Assembly: GCA_018857735.1 (NCBI GenBank)
Contig: JABMCL010002254.1
Coordinates: 1,274,001-1,338,000 of the forward strand
DNA from: Alviniconcha marisindica
Lineage: Eukaryota; Mollusca; Gastropoda; Provannidae
Length of the DNA: 64,000 bases
Direction of reading: 5' to 3'
Shown here: piece by piece, positions 32,201 through 42,609 of the stretch
Position numbering within the stretch: position 1 is the first letter of the stretch
Layout: every line of letters begins with the position of its first letter
The notes under the pieces: generated by a model
What the model saw: the letters and a program-made list of their open reading frames with translations, nothing else
The model's database searches: none
What the model was told of the DNA's origin: nothing
Position numbers and translations under genes: made by a program

Positions 32201-34676
32201 TGTCTGGTAACCTGGTGACAGAGAGAAAAGGTAGGTTGTCTGCAGGTGAGATGAAACAGCTGTAAGTAACCTGGTGACAGAAAAGGTAGGTTGTCTGCAG
32301 GTGAGATGAAACAGCTCTAAGTAACCTGGTGACAGAAAAGGTAGTTGTCTGCGGGTGAGATGAAACAGCTGTAAGTAACCTGGTGACAGAAAAGGTAGGT
32401 TGTCTGCAGGTGAGATGAAACAGCTCTCTGGTAACCTGGTGACAGAAAAGGTAGTTGTCTGCGGGCGAGATGAAACAGCTGTAAGTAACCTGGTGACAGA
32501 AAAGGTAGGTTGTCTGCAGGTGAGATGAAACAGCTCTAAGTAACCTGGTGACAGAGAGAAAAGGTAGTTGTCTGCAGGTGAAATGAAAGAGCATTGTAAT
32601 AATAACTGGTTGCCTGGGGGTAGCATACTGTGTAACAATAGAGCTTTTTTCTTTCTTGCTTGATATGATGTAGCTTATGATATGTTAATTGTACTTTTAA
32701 GCTATTCATTGATTTTGTTTATCGGTTTTAGCAGTGTGTCCATTTTGTATTCTGCAGGCATGAACCTATCAAGAGTGATTTCTTGTTTTCATACAGTGAA
32801 ATTGTCTGTATTTTCTCTGCCGTTTTTTCAGGGGGTGGGACTAGTTGCAAAAACTAGAATGCCTTTTGCATCATGGTATTTTAGTGCCCACTGCCTCCCC
32901 TGTCCTGGAGAAAATCAGACAGAAATGGTGAAGTTGATGGGTATAGTCATTCTCAGTTTAGTTCCATTTGTAGCGGTGACATAGACTAGGTATTGTGCCA
33001 GGCTGTGAATCTCTGTGCCATGCTCTGTGGGCAGCGGCCGAGGCCAAGCTGGACGAGGCGGAGAACAAACAGAAGGCGGGACCTTCAGGGGCAGCTGCAA
33101 GAGGTCGGGGTCGACAGAGGGGTGGAGCCAGAGGGCGAGGCAGAGGGCGAGGAGCGAGAGGTGCCGCAACTACTGCACCAGCGGCCCCTGTGAGGGCGGG
33201 GGTTGTGGAGGAGGTTCAGGCCATCTTGGGGGTGGGGCCGCCGGCTGTGGCGGCCACCATCACTAATGACAGCGTTGATGCTCCCTCCGTGGACAACGCC
33301 GCTGGCGCTGAACCCATCCTAGTCAGCGACGCAGAGTCTGAGGTCATCACGGACAGTGAAGAGGATGAGGAAGACTCTGAGAACATGGACGATTTTTTAA
33401 GTGATGAGTTTGATCGTTATGATAGATACCGTGGGAGTGACCACTCAGACTCAGAAATGAATTCTGATGAGGATGAGGACTATGTTCGAGGAACAGGGGC
33501 CTACTTTGGTGGCTTTGGCAGATGCTTCAGATGTGGTGAGTAACGTCATATTCCATTATCCAGAACCGGAAATCATCATGCTTAATGTTTTTTATTTAAA
33601 AAAAATCACTCCATTTTTGTTCTTATAAGAGAACTTTGATGTTAATGACCCCCCCCCCCCCCCCCCCCCCCCCCTTTTATTGAAAAAGTAGTTGGTAATA
33701 ATGAACAGTGCTCAGGCATCCTTGTAAGAAGCTTAAATGTTTACATTTTCTCAGACACTAATACAGTAATAGTGTAAATATCATAAATACCAAACTGCAT
33801 GATGATATTACGTTGTACTTCAGTATGTTCATGATGGTTGTTTGCATTAAACTTGATCTGAACATACCCTTTTTGCTAACCTGATCTTCAGTGACGTCCC
33901 AGCATCACATAGTTCAAAGTTTTAAGTCCTGTTCTCAGTAATTTCTGATCCAGATGAGCTCTTGGTGGCTTGGTCTGATACATCTTTCTTTTGTGGTCAC
34001 CTCTAGCAGTTACTGCAGTCTCTGACCTTGTTCTTCAGCATGCAACTTTCATGCCCATTATCAAAGACATGGTGCCTGCAAGATGGGCAAGCGAGGACGT
34101 TGTTGTGTGCAGCCAGTCCACTTATTCATCGCTAACATTGGAACAAAACCAAATTTGGGAAATTTAGTATTAATTTGAGGAAGTGGTTTAAAGCAAAATA
34201 GTGAGCCGGTTTAGCCTAGTGGTAAGGCGTTAGGCTGGTAAGCAGAGGGACTTTGGTTTGAATCCATTTCGGCTCTCCTTTCTGTTTGAAAAGTTGTGGT
34301 CTGTGGACACTGTCTTGTGACTTTGTCCCTCACAATTATGAAACATTAAAATGGCTCTCATTGCTGCCCATCTTAATGCAGGAGTCATTCTGGTGGTGAC
34401 AGTGTAGCGATAGGTATATAATCTCCCTCTCCTCCCAACATCCACACCCCCTTCCCCCCGTCCCTAATAAGCCTTATGGTTTCTGTGGACGTGAACTACC
34501 ATGTTTACTTAAAGCAAAATCCCTGGTTTTATTTTTATTTTGCTCTCTGCTACCTCTTGAATGAGGCTTGTTTTGAGGAGGCTAGTTTGTTGTCTTCACA
34601 TGAGCAGCATCCACATTCCTGTTTCTTGTTGCCAGGTGCGAGGGGCCACTGGGCCAACGGGTGCCCCAACAGGTGA
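17543..34676 (+). CDS. RNF8: RNF8-like E3 ubiquitin ligase: FHA, coiled coil, RING, CCHC zinc knuckle; complete, 9 exons
   Basis: RNF8 reads phosphothreonine through its FHA domain and ubiquitinates chromatin at DNA breaks through its RING. Exons: 17543-17725, 19573-19689, 20502-20797, 23288-23495, 24974-25210, 25927-26106, 31554-31758, 33035-33535, 34636-34676, all in phase. Two in-frame starts are possible: 17543 (655 aa) or 17645 (621 aa, closer to the vertebrate N terminus). Numbering below uses 17645. FHA about 8-115 has GR at 31-32, SRCH at 46-49 and LNG at 68-70. Residues 165-355 are a Glu/Gln/Arg-rich coiled coil. The RING is C364, C367, C379, H381, C384, C387, C398, C401, followed by the RNF8-typical IVLDNYIDRMVEQLS. 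The tail has an RG-rich stretch, an Asp/Glu/Ser-rich stretch and a final CCHC knuckle (C605, C608, H613, C618), absent from 485-aa human RNF8. The exon 4 acceptor is ambiguous by 6 bp (23282 or 23288). Orthology is inferred from domain order and sequence. Confidence 0.93.
17726..19572 (+). other. RNF8 intron 1 contents
   Basis: Holds a G run at 18139-18155, a long (GT)n at 18640-18740, and at 19056-19098 a self-complementary tract of ACTAGT/AGTACT triplets. A SINE-like stretch at 19370-19560 is only weakly supported. No exon is seen. Confidence 0.6.
19690..20200 (+). mobile_element. tRNA-derived SINE interrupted by a duplicated piece of host intron
   Basis: An A-box-like GATAGCTCAGTGGCAGAGCT lies at about 19829-19848 and a B-box-like GGTTTGAATCCTGG at about 20003-20016, with a SINE-type body after it. 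Between them lies a second copy (19857-19975) of the host sequence at 19698-19820, both starting ATCTTCTACAGTTGT and sharing CAGTACTTACCAAAATTAC. It sits directly after the FHA exon. Confidence 0.6.
20907..21730. mobile_element. ~820-bp MITE-like element in RNF8 intron 3
   Basis: The left end TTTAAAGGACAAGTCCAAGG and the right end, read inverted from 21730, TTAAAGTAAAAGTCCAAGG, form imperfect terminal repeats of about 20 bp with TTTAA at both edges. The interior is unique and GC-richer than the flanks, with no transposase. The family was not recognised. Confidence 0.5.
22000..22260 (+). repeat. G-rich/GT-rich low-complexity tract
   Basis: G runs at 22001-22012, 22151-22163 and 22202-22213 are separated by GGGTGTGG-type sequence. 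The strand bias is strong (G-rich on the sense strand of RNF8), so it could form G-quadruplexes in DNA or pre-mRNA. Confidence 0.75.
22465..23281 (+). repeat. 36-bp minisatellite (with longer variants) running into the RNF8 exon 4 acceptor
   Basis: The basic unit is GTGTGTATCAGTGAAGTGCT followed by GATGTTGGGTATGG; later units gain an extra GTTCATCTGGGTGTG. About 20 units. The last GTGTGTATCAGTG flows into GGCAG|GCCAGAG, the exon 4 boundary. There is no pyrimidine tract before this acceptor. Confidence 0.9.
23540..23860 (+). repeat. 39-bp minisatellite in RNF8 intron 4, about 8 copies
   Basis: The unit is CTGATGCTGGTTTGTGTCAC then TGTACACAAGATGTGTCAC. It begins about 45 bases after the exon 4 donor. 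39 is a multiple of 3, so it yields long repetitive ORFs on both strands. Confidence 0.92.
24380..24972 (+). repeat. ~30-bp minisatellite ending at the RNF8 exon 5 acceptor
   Basis: About 20 units of GAAGCTGACAGCTGTTGTCT with GTGGGTGTG linkers, each with the palindrome CAGCTG. The last unit merges into TGTTTGCTGTGTCCAG|AGACAGCTGG, so the real acceptor belongs to the repeat lineage. The 249-333 aa minus ORFs here are artefacts. Confidence 0.92.
25211..25926 (+). other. RNF8 intron 5, no distinct feature
   Basis: Ordinary unique-looking AT-rich intron between coiled-coil exons, ending in a GTACTGTGCAG acceptor. I see nothing else in it. Confidence 0.6.
26165..26690 (+). repeat. 36-bp minisatellite in RNF8 intron 6, about 14 copies
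   Basis: The unit is CAGCAAGTGTTCTGTGCTCC then TCCTGTATCTTACATC. It starts about 60 bases after the exon 6 donor and ends where the TIR element begins. All frames are open, hence 97-194 aa spurious ORFs. Confidence 0.93.
26685..27355. mobile_element. 671-bp non-autonomous DNA transposon with ~30-bp TIRs
   Basis: The left end is AAGCCCGTTCTTAGCTGGGT and the inverse of the right end is AAGCCCATTCTTAATTGGGC, both followed by a TGTTTGTT-type match. Candidate target duplications are TTAA (left) and TTTA (right), hinting at a TTAA-targeting family but not proving it. Internal sub-terminal repeats (CCCAACTAGGTTCGCTGATT) occur two to three times. No transposase. It is inserted exactly at the 3' end of the 36-bp array. 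Confidence 0.78.
27385..27420. repeat. C-rich run in RNF8 intron 6
   Basis: C homopolymers separated by single G or A bases; low complexity. Confidence 0.7.
27690..31380 (+). repeat. 71-bp satellite array, about 52 copies, inside the RNF8 RING-splitting intron
   Basis: The period, measured between successive TGCATGCATT sites at 27711, 27782 and 27853, is 71 bp. The unit contains the palindrome TGCATGCA, then GAGGGGAATGCAGGGG, GGGACATCCCCGC, TTTGATCTAGCCTACCAGG and AAACTTCTTACC. The first ~6 units carry CTGCC and TTGCGGGG; later units carry CTACC and TTGAGGGG. A GTGGG/GAGGG switch marks sub-families. In the early units GCGGGG can pair with CCCCGC. Small indels cluster at 28100-29100. The array is not CRISPR: it has no spacers and the organism is eukaryotic. 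Confidence 0.97.
31378..31550 (+). mobile_element. tRNA-derived SINE between the satellite and RNF8 exon 7
   Basis: An A-box GTCGCTCAGTTGGTAGAGCG follows the last satellite unit directly, with a B-box-like GAGTTTGATTCCCTGG 60 bases on and a body with CAGTCAGTTTTCAGTG. A related copy is at 41890-42045. It stops just before the exon 7 acceptor at 31553. Confidence 0.7.
31725..32600 (+). repeat. ~52-60-bp minisatellite derived from the RNF8 exon 7 donor junction, ~15 copies
   Basis: Each unit has GTGAGATGAAACAGCTCTCT, GGTAACCTGGTGACAGAGAG, AAAAG|GTAGGTTG and CTGCAG. The coding end of exon 7 (AAATGAAGCAACGC, TAACCTAGTGGCAGAGAGAA, AAG|GTGGG) is itself the first unit. So the array repeats an exon fragment plus its 5' splice site; the second donor-like site is 60 bp downstream in frame and the third 59 bp further. 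Confidence 0.93.
33536..34635 (+). other. RNF8 intron 8: poly-C run and tRNA-like SINE
   Basis: A C run lies at 33649-33674. At 34202-34272 a tRNA-like head (GAGCCGGTTTAGCCTAGTGG, B-box GGTTTGAATCC, closing CGGCTC) has a pairing acceptor stem but a poor T stem and anticodon arm, so it is a SINE head and not a tRNA gene. A short piece of the dispersed repeat follows at 34455-34515. Confidence 0.65.
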
Positions 34677-35519
34677 AGGCCAGCCAGCTAACCGCCACAC
34701 CAGGCTCCATCTTCATGGTGCCGTCAGCAGCAAGGAAACCAACATTTGCAATCCAGACGTCCAGCTATGTCCGATTTGAACTGATCAGACAGCAGTACAC
34801 ATGTGATGTGGCTCATCAAACTGTGTGAGTGACATGTGGGCCATGTCGCTGTGGTTGTGAATATAGTCCACTATAGGGGGTCAGGTTGAAAGGAATCCAG
34901 AACACACCCAGATGGCAAATGACCAGCACAAGAAACTGACTTGAAGTGTCTTGTTAAATGCAACAAATCATGTGTGTACATGGACTGAGGATCAGATGAC
35001 AGTGTGGTATAGCTTACGATGTAAAGGAATAACTGCAGATGGTGGAACATTTTTGGATGTGTGTGTTTGTATACATTTGGTGGTTTAGATTGATGACTCT
35101 GAGAAACAACATATTGCATGTACATCCAGGCCAACTTCCTGCACAACACAAAGAACAGACCAAGAGAAACCTATCAGAGAAACCTAATTATCACGTTATT
35201 ACTTGAGGCTATGATCCACTCTCAATCACAGTCATATGACTACTTAAGTACGATCAGTTAGTCTACATGAAGTACGATCAGTTACTATGGGAAACCACAT
35301 GTCATGAGGTCTCTGTTGAGTCTGTGTAAGATGGGTTTCAGATGTGCTTCATTTTATTCTGATCTGACACAAGCCATCAACAGCCAGTGGAAATCGCATA
35401 TTGTATAATTAATGGGCATTCTTGGTAGGCTGAGCCTACTACCAGTATGTAATGCATTTGGTCTAATAAACCGAGACTACTTCCAAAGCAATGAAAAAAT
35501 ATTGCATGTTCGTTTGGAG

Positions 35520-35730
35520 TCACTGGTGTCATCGTGAATGGTGATGTGACAGATTTCATTATATCATGAATGGTGACGTGACAGCTGTCATCATGGTGAT
35601 GCGACAGCTGTCATAATATGAATGGCGATGTGACAGCTGTCATCATACCATGAATGGTGATGCGACAGCTGTCATATGAATGGTGATGTGATGGCTGTTG
35701 TCATATGACATGACAGCCGTCATTCTTTCA
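35520..35730. repeat. ~28-bp minisatellite with GACAGCTGTC palindrome
   Basis: About seven diverging units of GAATGGTGATGTGACAGCTG then TCATCATA, downstream of RNF8. Each full unit carries the 10-bp palindrome. Confidence 0.85.
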
Positions 35731-35934
35731 TCCTAGCTCTGACGGGGTAACAATGATGCCACCAACACTGCGTGTTTTTTTCCCTTCTACACCGGTGTTT
35801 GCCATTCAGCCGCAATATTTACCTGCCGTTCCATCAGTCGGTGCACAAATGTGTGATATAAAATGCCACATGCATCATCAACAGTCTATCATAGCCTTTT
35901 ATTCAAGAGCATAAATGGAGTGAAGAAATGTATA

Positions 35935-37390
35935 TGTAATGGAGTGGAGTGGTAGAAGGACAGGACACAGGCAGCGGAGTCAGTCAAAATGGAGACCACA
36001 GCAGGCGGCGACAGCAAACAGGCTTTATTCTACAGCAGCAGACAACTTTCTCAGCACCCCCAAAATCCTCACGCGCACGCATAGATAAGAGAACTGCGCG
36101 GGCCGCAAGGAACAAAATGGCTGACTATTGTGTTTCCTTGGCCCACACAAATACAGTTTCCTCAACAATAACTAAACTAATTAAAACATGAAATACATCA
36201 AATAAAAGCTACAGTTACAACCTTTTAAACCATATAAACAAAATGTACACACATGACTTATTTAATTTACAACAAGAGTGGGAAGCGTGGCTTGCACCTG
36301 TCTATAAGCAGATTCGTACAACTAAATCACAACTAACACAATGTACAAAATATAACTGTCAATAAAACTTACATCAAGAATAAAGTGCACGCTCCCACGG
36401 TTAAAATGGTACATAACAATTACAATACAACGCTCTATACGAGAAGCAAGACACACTCAAAGACTAGCACTAAAACAATCGGTGCGAACTTTCGCCTGGG
36501 GCGCGTTATTTTAGTCGCAGCAGCGCTGATAGTGATACCAAGTAGTCTATGAATACAACTTAGCTTCTACAGTACACAATACTCAATAAGTTAATTTCAA
36601 CCCAAAATAAACACTAAACATGAAGTCAGCTAAGCAAAATACTATACGACAAAGCATTGATCGACACAGAATTACTTCAATCAGTCAAAACAACGATTCA
36701 CTACTATTCACTAGTACTACACAGAAAACGCGCCATGCAGACGACGACTATATAAAAAGAATGGACCTAGAGTGGCATCGGCTACTGATTAAGCTCGATC
36801 CTGCGTCTAAATAAGATCTAAATAAACATTCTAAGATGCCAAATTATATTACACATGACTTAGTGCATAAAAGGACTAGGTGAACAAAGAGTAGGTAAAC
36901 AAACAAGCGGTCAAAATATTAAGGGAGTAAACAGATTTGAAAATGGCGCGCACCAGCGGCTATCGCCGGTCGGCTGTGCGAAGGCCATGTGGCGTTACGC
37001 AACACGCAGCGCTTCAAAACAAAAGCGTCGTCTGCTCCGGTTCCCGGGTTACTAACAGTACAGTAATGAAATTGCATGGATCTGATAACCGGGGCGGGAT
37101 TATTGTAAAAACGTACAAAGAGCACTTGCTCACATATATATATAAAAATATCCCCTGTAGTGGGATATTTTTTTATTTATTTTTAAGGAGACACTCCATT
37201 TTTAAGAGGGACACGTAGTAAAGGACTGATACTGGAAGTTTTTTTTGTTGGTATGATCATTTCAGATTTGCAATATACTGTAGAAAAAAAAGAAAAAAAA
37301 AGGAAAAACGAGAAAGAGAAAAGTGTTTCCTTGTTATCAACCTGTAAAACAACCCTGACAGAACGGCAGCACAGAGTGTAATACAAACTG
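35935..37390. other. Intergenic, no gene recognised
   Basis: Mixed unique-looking sequence with AT-rich and A-rich stretches and a small ATATCCC/GGGATAT hairpin near 37148-37170. ORFs of up to 93 codons have no recognisable content. Confidence 0.45.
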
Positions 37391-37394
37391 TATA

Positions 37395-37590
37395 CAACAC
37401 CACCTGTTACGCAGTTACATACAGTTAGAACACCACTTGTCAGGAGTTACAGCCAGACAACCACCTGTTACACAGGTACATACAGCCAGAACACCACCTG
37501 TTATGCAGTTACATCCAGAACACTACCTGTTACACAGTTACATACAGCCAGAACACCACCTGTTACACAGTTAAATACAGCCAGAAATAG
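37395..37590. repeat. ~33-bp tandem repeat, about 6 copies
   Basis: Units of CACCTGTTACACAGTTACAT then ACAGCCAGAACAC with moderate divergence. Confidence 0.88.
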
Positions 37591-37974
37591 ACCAGAGGAT
37601 TCAGAGTATGCAAGTACACACACACACATTTTTTTTCCTGTTCGAACTCAGCTGTCTTCCCATACTATACAAATTTTTAATATCACAGCATTTGCATCAC
37701 AAGATAATTCTAAGTCCCCCACACACCTAACCAATATTAGGCAATACTAACTTCATAATGCACCGTTACATTTTACAACTTGCAGAGCAATCCTGCTGGC
37801 TTTCTTAGCTCACACCAGCTGACATCAACTTCTGTTCGAGTTTCCTTCTCAGTCTGCTTGGTACTTGCTTCTCATCAGTCACACCAAGTACTTGGTCCTG
37901 CTACCTGTTCAACCAGTCTGGCTGCATTAGTCCTGATCTGCATGCTCGTCAGACATCCACAACTCCACAGCCTC

Positions 37975-39545
37975 TAGCTGAACACTGGCCTCTCCCACTG
38001 GTTCAGTGTATGTCTGTTCTTTAACACTCTGCAGCCTTTAGCCAAACACCTCTCCCACTGGTTCAGTGCATGTCTGTTTTTTAACACTCTGCAGCCTTTA
38101 GCCAAACACCTCTCCCACTGGTTCAGTGCATGTCTGTTCTATAACACTGCAGCCTTTAGCCAAACACTGGCCTCTCCCACTGGTTCAGTGTATGTCTGTT
38201 CTTTAACACTGCAGCCTTTAGCCAAACACCTCTCCCACTGGTTCAGTGCATGTCTGTTCTATAACACTCTGCAGCCTGTGGCCAAACACCTCTCCCACTG
38301 GTTCAGTGTATGTCTGTTCTGTAACACTGCCTGTGGCCAAACACCTCTCCCACTGGTTCAGTGCATGTCTGTTCTATAACACTCTGCAGCCTGTGGCCAA
38401 ACACTGGCCTCTCCCACTGGTTCAGTGTATGTCTGTTCTATAACACTGCAGCCTGTGGCCAAACACTGGCCTCTCCCACTGGTTCAGTGTATGTCTGTTC
38501 TGTAACACTGCCTGTGGCCAAACACTGGCCTCTCCCACTGGTTCAGTGTATGTCTGTTCTGTAACACTGCCTGTGGCCAAACACTGGTCTCTCCCACTGG
38601 TTCAGTGTATGTCTGTTCTGTAACACTGCCTGTGGCCAAACACACCTCTCCCACTGGTTCAGTGTATGTCTGTTCTATAACACTGCAGCCTGTGGCCAAA
38701 CACCTCTACCACTGGTTCAGTGCATGTCTGTTCTACAACACTGCAGTCTGTGGCCAAACACTCCCCATTTTGGTCTGTACCTGTTCAACCCACTCGGGCC
38801 CCTGTCCATTACCTGATCTCCCATGTCAGTAGTCATAACACTGCAGCCTGTGGCCAAACACTGGCCTCTCCCACTGGTTCAGTGTATGTCTGTTCTTTAA
38901 CACTGCCCTTTGGCCAAACACCTCTCCCACTGGTTCAGTGTATGTCTGTTCTTTAACACTGCAGCCTGTGGCCAAACACCTCTCCCACTGGTTCAGTGTA
39001 TGTCTGTTCTATAACACTGCAGCCTGTGGCCAAACACTGGCCTCTCCCACTGGTTCAGTGATGTCTGTTCTACTAACACTGCAGCCTGTGGCCAAACACC
39101 TCTCCCACTGGTTCAGTGTATGTCTGTTCTATAACACTGCAGCCTGTGGCCAAACACCCTCTCCCACTGGTTCAGTGTATGCCCTGTTCTATAACACTGC
39201 AGCCTGTGGCCAAACACCTCTCCCACTGGTTCAGTGCATGTCTGTTCTATAACACTGCAGCCTGTGGCCAAACACTGGCCTCTCCCACTGGTTCAGTGTA
39301 TGTCTGTTCTTAACACTGCAGCCTGTGGCCAAACACCTCTCCCACTGGTTCAGTGCATGTCTGTTCTACAACACTGCAGCCTGTGGCCAAACACTGGCCT
39401 CTCCCACTGGTTCAGTGTATGTCTGTTCTGTAACACTGCCTGTGGCCAAACACCTCTCCCACTGGTTCAGCGTATGTCTGTTCTACAACACTGCAGCCTG
39501 TGGCCAAACACCTCTACCACCAGATCAGTGTATGTTCTATAACAC
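37975..39545 (+). repeat. ~55-62-bp tandem array, about 26 copies
   Basis: The unit is AACACTGCAGCCTGTGGCCA, AACACTGGCCTCTCCCACTG, GTTCAGTGTATGTCTGTTCT. Two length classes differ by presence of CTGGC after AAACA and of CTGCAG or TGCAG. CACTGGTTCAGTG can form a small hairpin. The first units carry TTTAGC and later ones TGTGGC. An interruption lies at 38760-38840. Confidence 0.95.
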
Positions 39546-39714
39546 CAGGCAATCCACTATCAAGGTGTGCAGCACCTGTGCTCAATGCCCATGCAGACCA
39601 CACTATTACTCTGATCAAACTTTAGTTCCTTGTGCTTTGACAAGTTGATGGTCAGCTGTGATTCCATTTCAACAGTACCATAAAACCACAGACAAAATTT
39701 AATTCAGTTTTGAT

Positions 39715-40400
39715 GCTCAACTGCAAACTGGCCCTGACCTGACTGCAGTGATGTCAGATGGACAGGAACTCCTCAGACAACATACTGTGTAAAAGCAAAT
39801 TGCAAACAGAAGCGCTTAACAAGAAGCAAGTAAAATCACCTGTCAAACTGGCCCTGACCTGACTGCGGTGAGGTCAGATGGACAGGAACTCCTCAGACAA
39901 CATACTGTGTAAAAGCAAATTGCAAACAGAAGCGCTTAACAAGAAGCAAGTAAAATCACCTGTCAAACTGGCCCTGACCTGACTGCGGTGAGGTCAGATG
40001 GACAGGAACTCCTCAGACAACATACTGTGTAAAAGCAAATTGCAAACAGAAGCGCTTAACAAGAAGCAAGTAAAATCACCTATCAAACTGGCCCTGACCT
40101 GACTGTGGTGAGGTCAGATGGACAGGAACTCCTCAGACAACATACTGTGTAAAAGCAAATTGCAAACAGAAGCGCTTAACAAGAAGCAAGTAAAATCACC
40201 TGTCAAACTGGCCCTGACCTGACTGCGGTGAGGTCAGATGGACAGGAACTCAGCAGACAACACACTGTTTAAAACAAATTGCAGATGCACTAAACAGATG
40301 GACAGGCACTACTCAGACAATACATCGTTTAAAATCAAATTGCGAACAATCACACTAAACAGGAAGCAGGTCAAATCACCAAGTGGCAGAGCTCTGACCA
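39715..40400 (+). repeat. 120-bp tandem repeat, 4-5 nearly identical copies plus a diverged end
   Basis: The unit, starting CAAACTGGCCCTGACCTGAC, recurs every 120 bp at 39725, 39845, 39965, 40085 and 40205. The first four copies differ at only a few positions; the last is diverged with CAGCAGACAACACACTG, then decays further to about 40390. Confidence 0.96.
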
Positions 40401-41880
40401 AGGCACTGGCAACAGCATGCAGATCATTAAAATACCACACTGCCACACAGAGAACGAGCACCAAGACAGTTCAAAGCTAGGAGGCAGTCCCACATTAAAA
40501 AAAAACTTATTTTTTCTGCCACTGCCTTCTTTCAGACTTCACCAGGAAATGATAAAAATGTAGTTCATGTAAAACTGCAGCACATACAATGAATAAAAAT
40601 CAAACATCTGGTCACAAAACAGAACTCACCATGTCTGTAATACTGTTAATTGATACATTTCCAGTGTACTGAATCCTCAATATTGCATATTGCACGTGGT
40701 TCAAAGTATTGAACATAAAAATTATGCAAAATAAAACTGCAAAACTAACAAAGAAAAGAGAACAAACTGATCGTAACATTCAACACTGTATAATCACAGA
40801 CAGAGACTAAAGCACACATCTGCAGCCTAGAACAAGAAAACTGATCACAAAAATGAAAAGTAAAATTATGTACTTTTTCTGTGGGTTTTCTGGGGCCTGA
40901 ATACAGAACTGAGAGCGCAGCCACTTCAGTGACATCAAACTGAAATGCAGAAAATCTTAGTACAAAACGTGGTAAAGAGTGCATGAACAGAACTGAGAAC
41001 ACAGCTACTCCAGCGACAGACTAAAATGTGGGAAATCTTAGTACAAAACATGGTAAAAGAGTGCATGAACAAAGTGTCAGTAATGTTGATGACTTATAAA
41101 ATCAATACTAAATCAGTGATAATTTCAATCGCAATTTTTTTTAAAAACTGCAGATCGTGTTCTTTTTCACCTGATCGAACTATCCCAAGGTGTCACTTTC
41201 AATTCAAATCTGAGAAGGCTTGTTAAAAAAATTATGAAAAATATCCTCAAAACACATTTTGTCCAATGCTGGCAACAGATACAAGAAATCAGAAAAACTT
41301 CCATTGCAAGATTTTGTTTTGAAAAGCCCGGTTGATTTCATATCAAATTCAGAAACCCACTTCATGTGCCTGCATTCAGTACAAAACATGTCAGTTTTGT
41401 TTGTTTGCCTGACACATATTGCTGCTTTCTGTGTTCTGAACGAGGGCTGTATGCTCACATCAGCGGAGGAAAGGCATCATTGGGGCTGCTGGTGACAAAC
41501 TGCACAAGCAAAGACTAAAAACTGCTTCCTGTCAAAATGAGACAACAAAAAACAAAATCATCTCTTTCTTCCTGTTTCTCACTAAATATACACTTACACA
41601 CATAAACTTTGCCAAATTACAAAACCAAATGTGATCAATGATACTAAAAGTAAAAATGTCAACTGTTTGATGCCACTAGTCTTGAAAGAAAACCGTCCAA
41701 GTGTTCTTGAAAGTGGTGAGAAAGTGTAAATCACACATATATGTACATGATGTGAATGATGTATAAAGTATACAAACACCCAACAGCAAAAATGTTTTAT
41801 TGATCTTTCCCAAGAAAGGAATACATGCTGTTTGAATTGTATGTGCCTGTGTCATGTGCACCCTTTCCACCGTCACCCTT
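40400..41880. other. Intergenic, no gene recognised
   Basis: AT-rich unique-looking sequence. A pair of similar stretches at 40955-41000 and 41020-41070 (TTAGTACAAAACGTGGTAAA and TTAGTACAAAACATGGTAAA) shows a short tandem duplication of about 85 bp. No coding signal was recognised. Confidence 0.45.
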
Positions 41881-41889
41881 TCCTCGTCC

Positions 41890-42045
41890 AGTGCAGCAGA
41901 GGGGCAGGGCAGCTCTGAGGGTACAGCATCAGGCCAAAAAGCCAAGCACCATACTGATGCCGGTTTGATTCCTGGGTGCAGCAATAGATTTTTCTTCCAG
42001 AGTCAACTTTCAGTGCAGACTTTATTACGATGTCTGCACAGCTCC
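41890..42045 (+). mobile_element. SINE related to the copy before RNF8 exon 7
   Basis: Shows CATCAGGCCAAAAAGCCAAG, a B-box GGTTTGATTCCTGGGTGCAG and CAACTTTCAGTGCAGACTTT, aligning with 31395-31490. It lies near the 3' side of the mpaB-like gene. Confidence 0.6.
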
Positions 42046-42609
42046 TGTGTGCTGTCACATGCCGCTGTAGACATCTGTATGCACATTATCAATTCCAAAC
42101 TCACAGAAATACTGCACACACTGGTAGGAATGGGGAACGCTGCTGCAGCCCTACCCTGCTGAGAAGAACAAGGTGTAAAGAACGAGGCAAATGTCAAATA
42201 AAGACAGGACACGGGTACAAAAAAGAAAAGGGAAGAAAAAAGTGTTTTGTTGTCCTGTCCGATTTTGCTGAAGTACGTTTGTCTTGTTCCTTACCTGGCT
42301 AAAGTATCCCCAATTTCCAGCAAGAGAGTCACAAAGTTTAGTTTTTTTTAAAGCTATATAAAAAAAGGGGTCAAAAGCTGTCACCGGTTTTAAAGGGATG
42401 GGTTCATAAAAGTGGTTCTCCATGAGCAGGACATGGATATATATCCCAACTGAACTCTCAGCTGGGAATGAAAAATTGCGTTGATGTAATGGGCATTTTG
42501 ATATTTAGGGAGGCATAGAAAGCGCTTGGTCAAGGGGGAAAAGGATAATATTAGGAACTGGGTGTAACCAGAATGTACTTTGTATGTACTTATTATATGT
42601 GTCTTTGGA

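Noticed and set aside
31682..32638. Minus-strand ORFs of 284-318 codons
   Set aside because: They are translations of the ~60-bp repeat that begins at the RNF8 exon 7 donor; the repeat is open in several frames.
34202..34272. tRNA gene
   Set aside because: The acceptor stem pairs, but T stem and anticodon arm do not fold properly; read as a SINE head. The same applies to 61431-61518 and 31378-31450.
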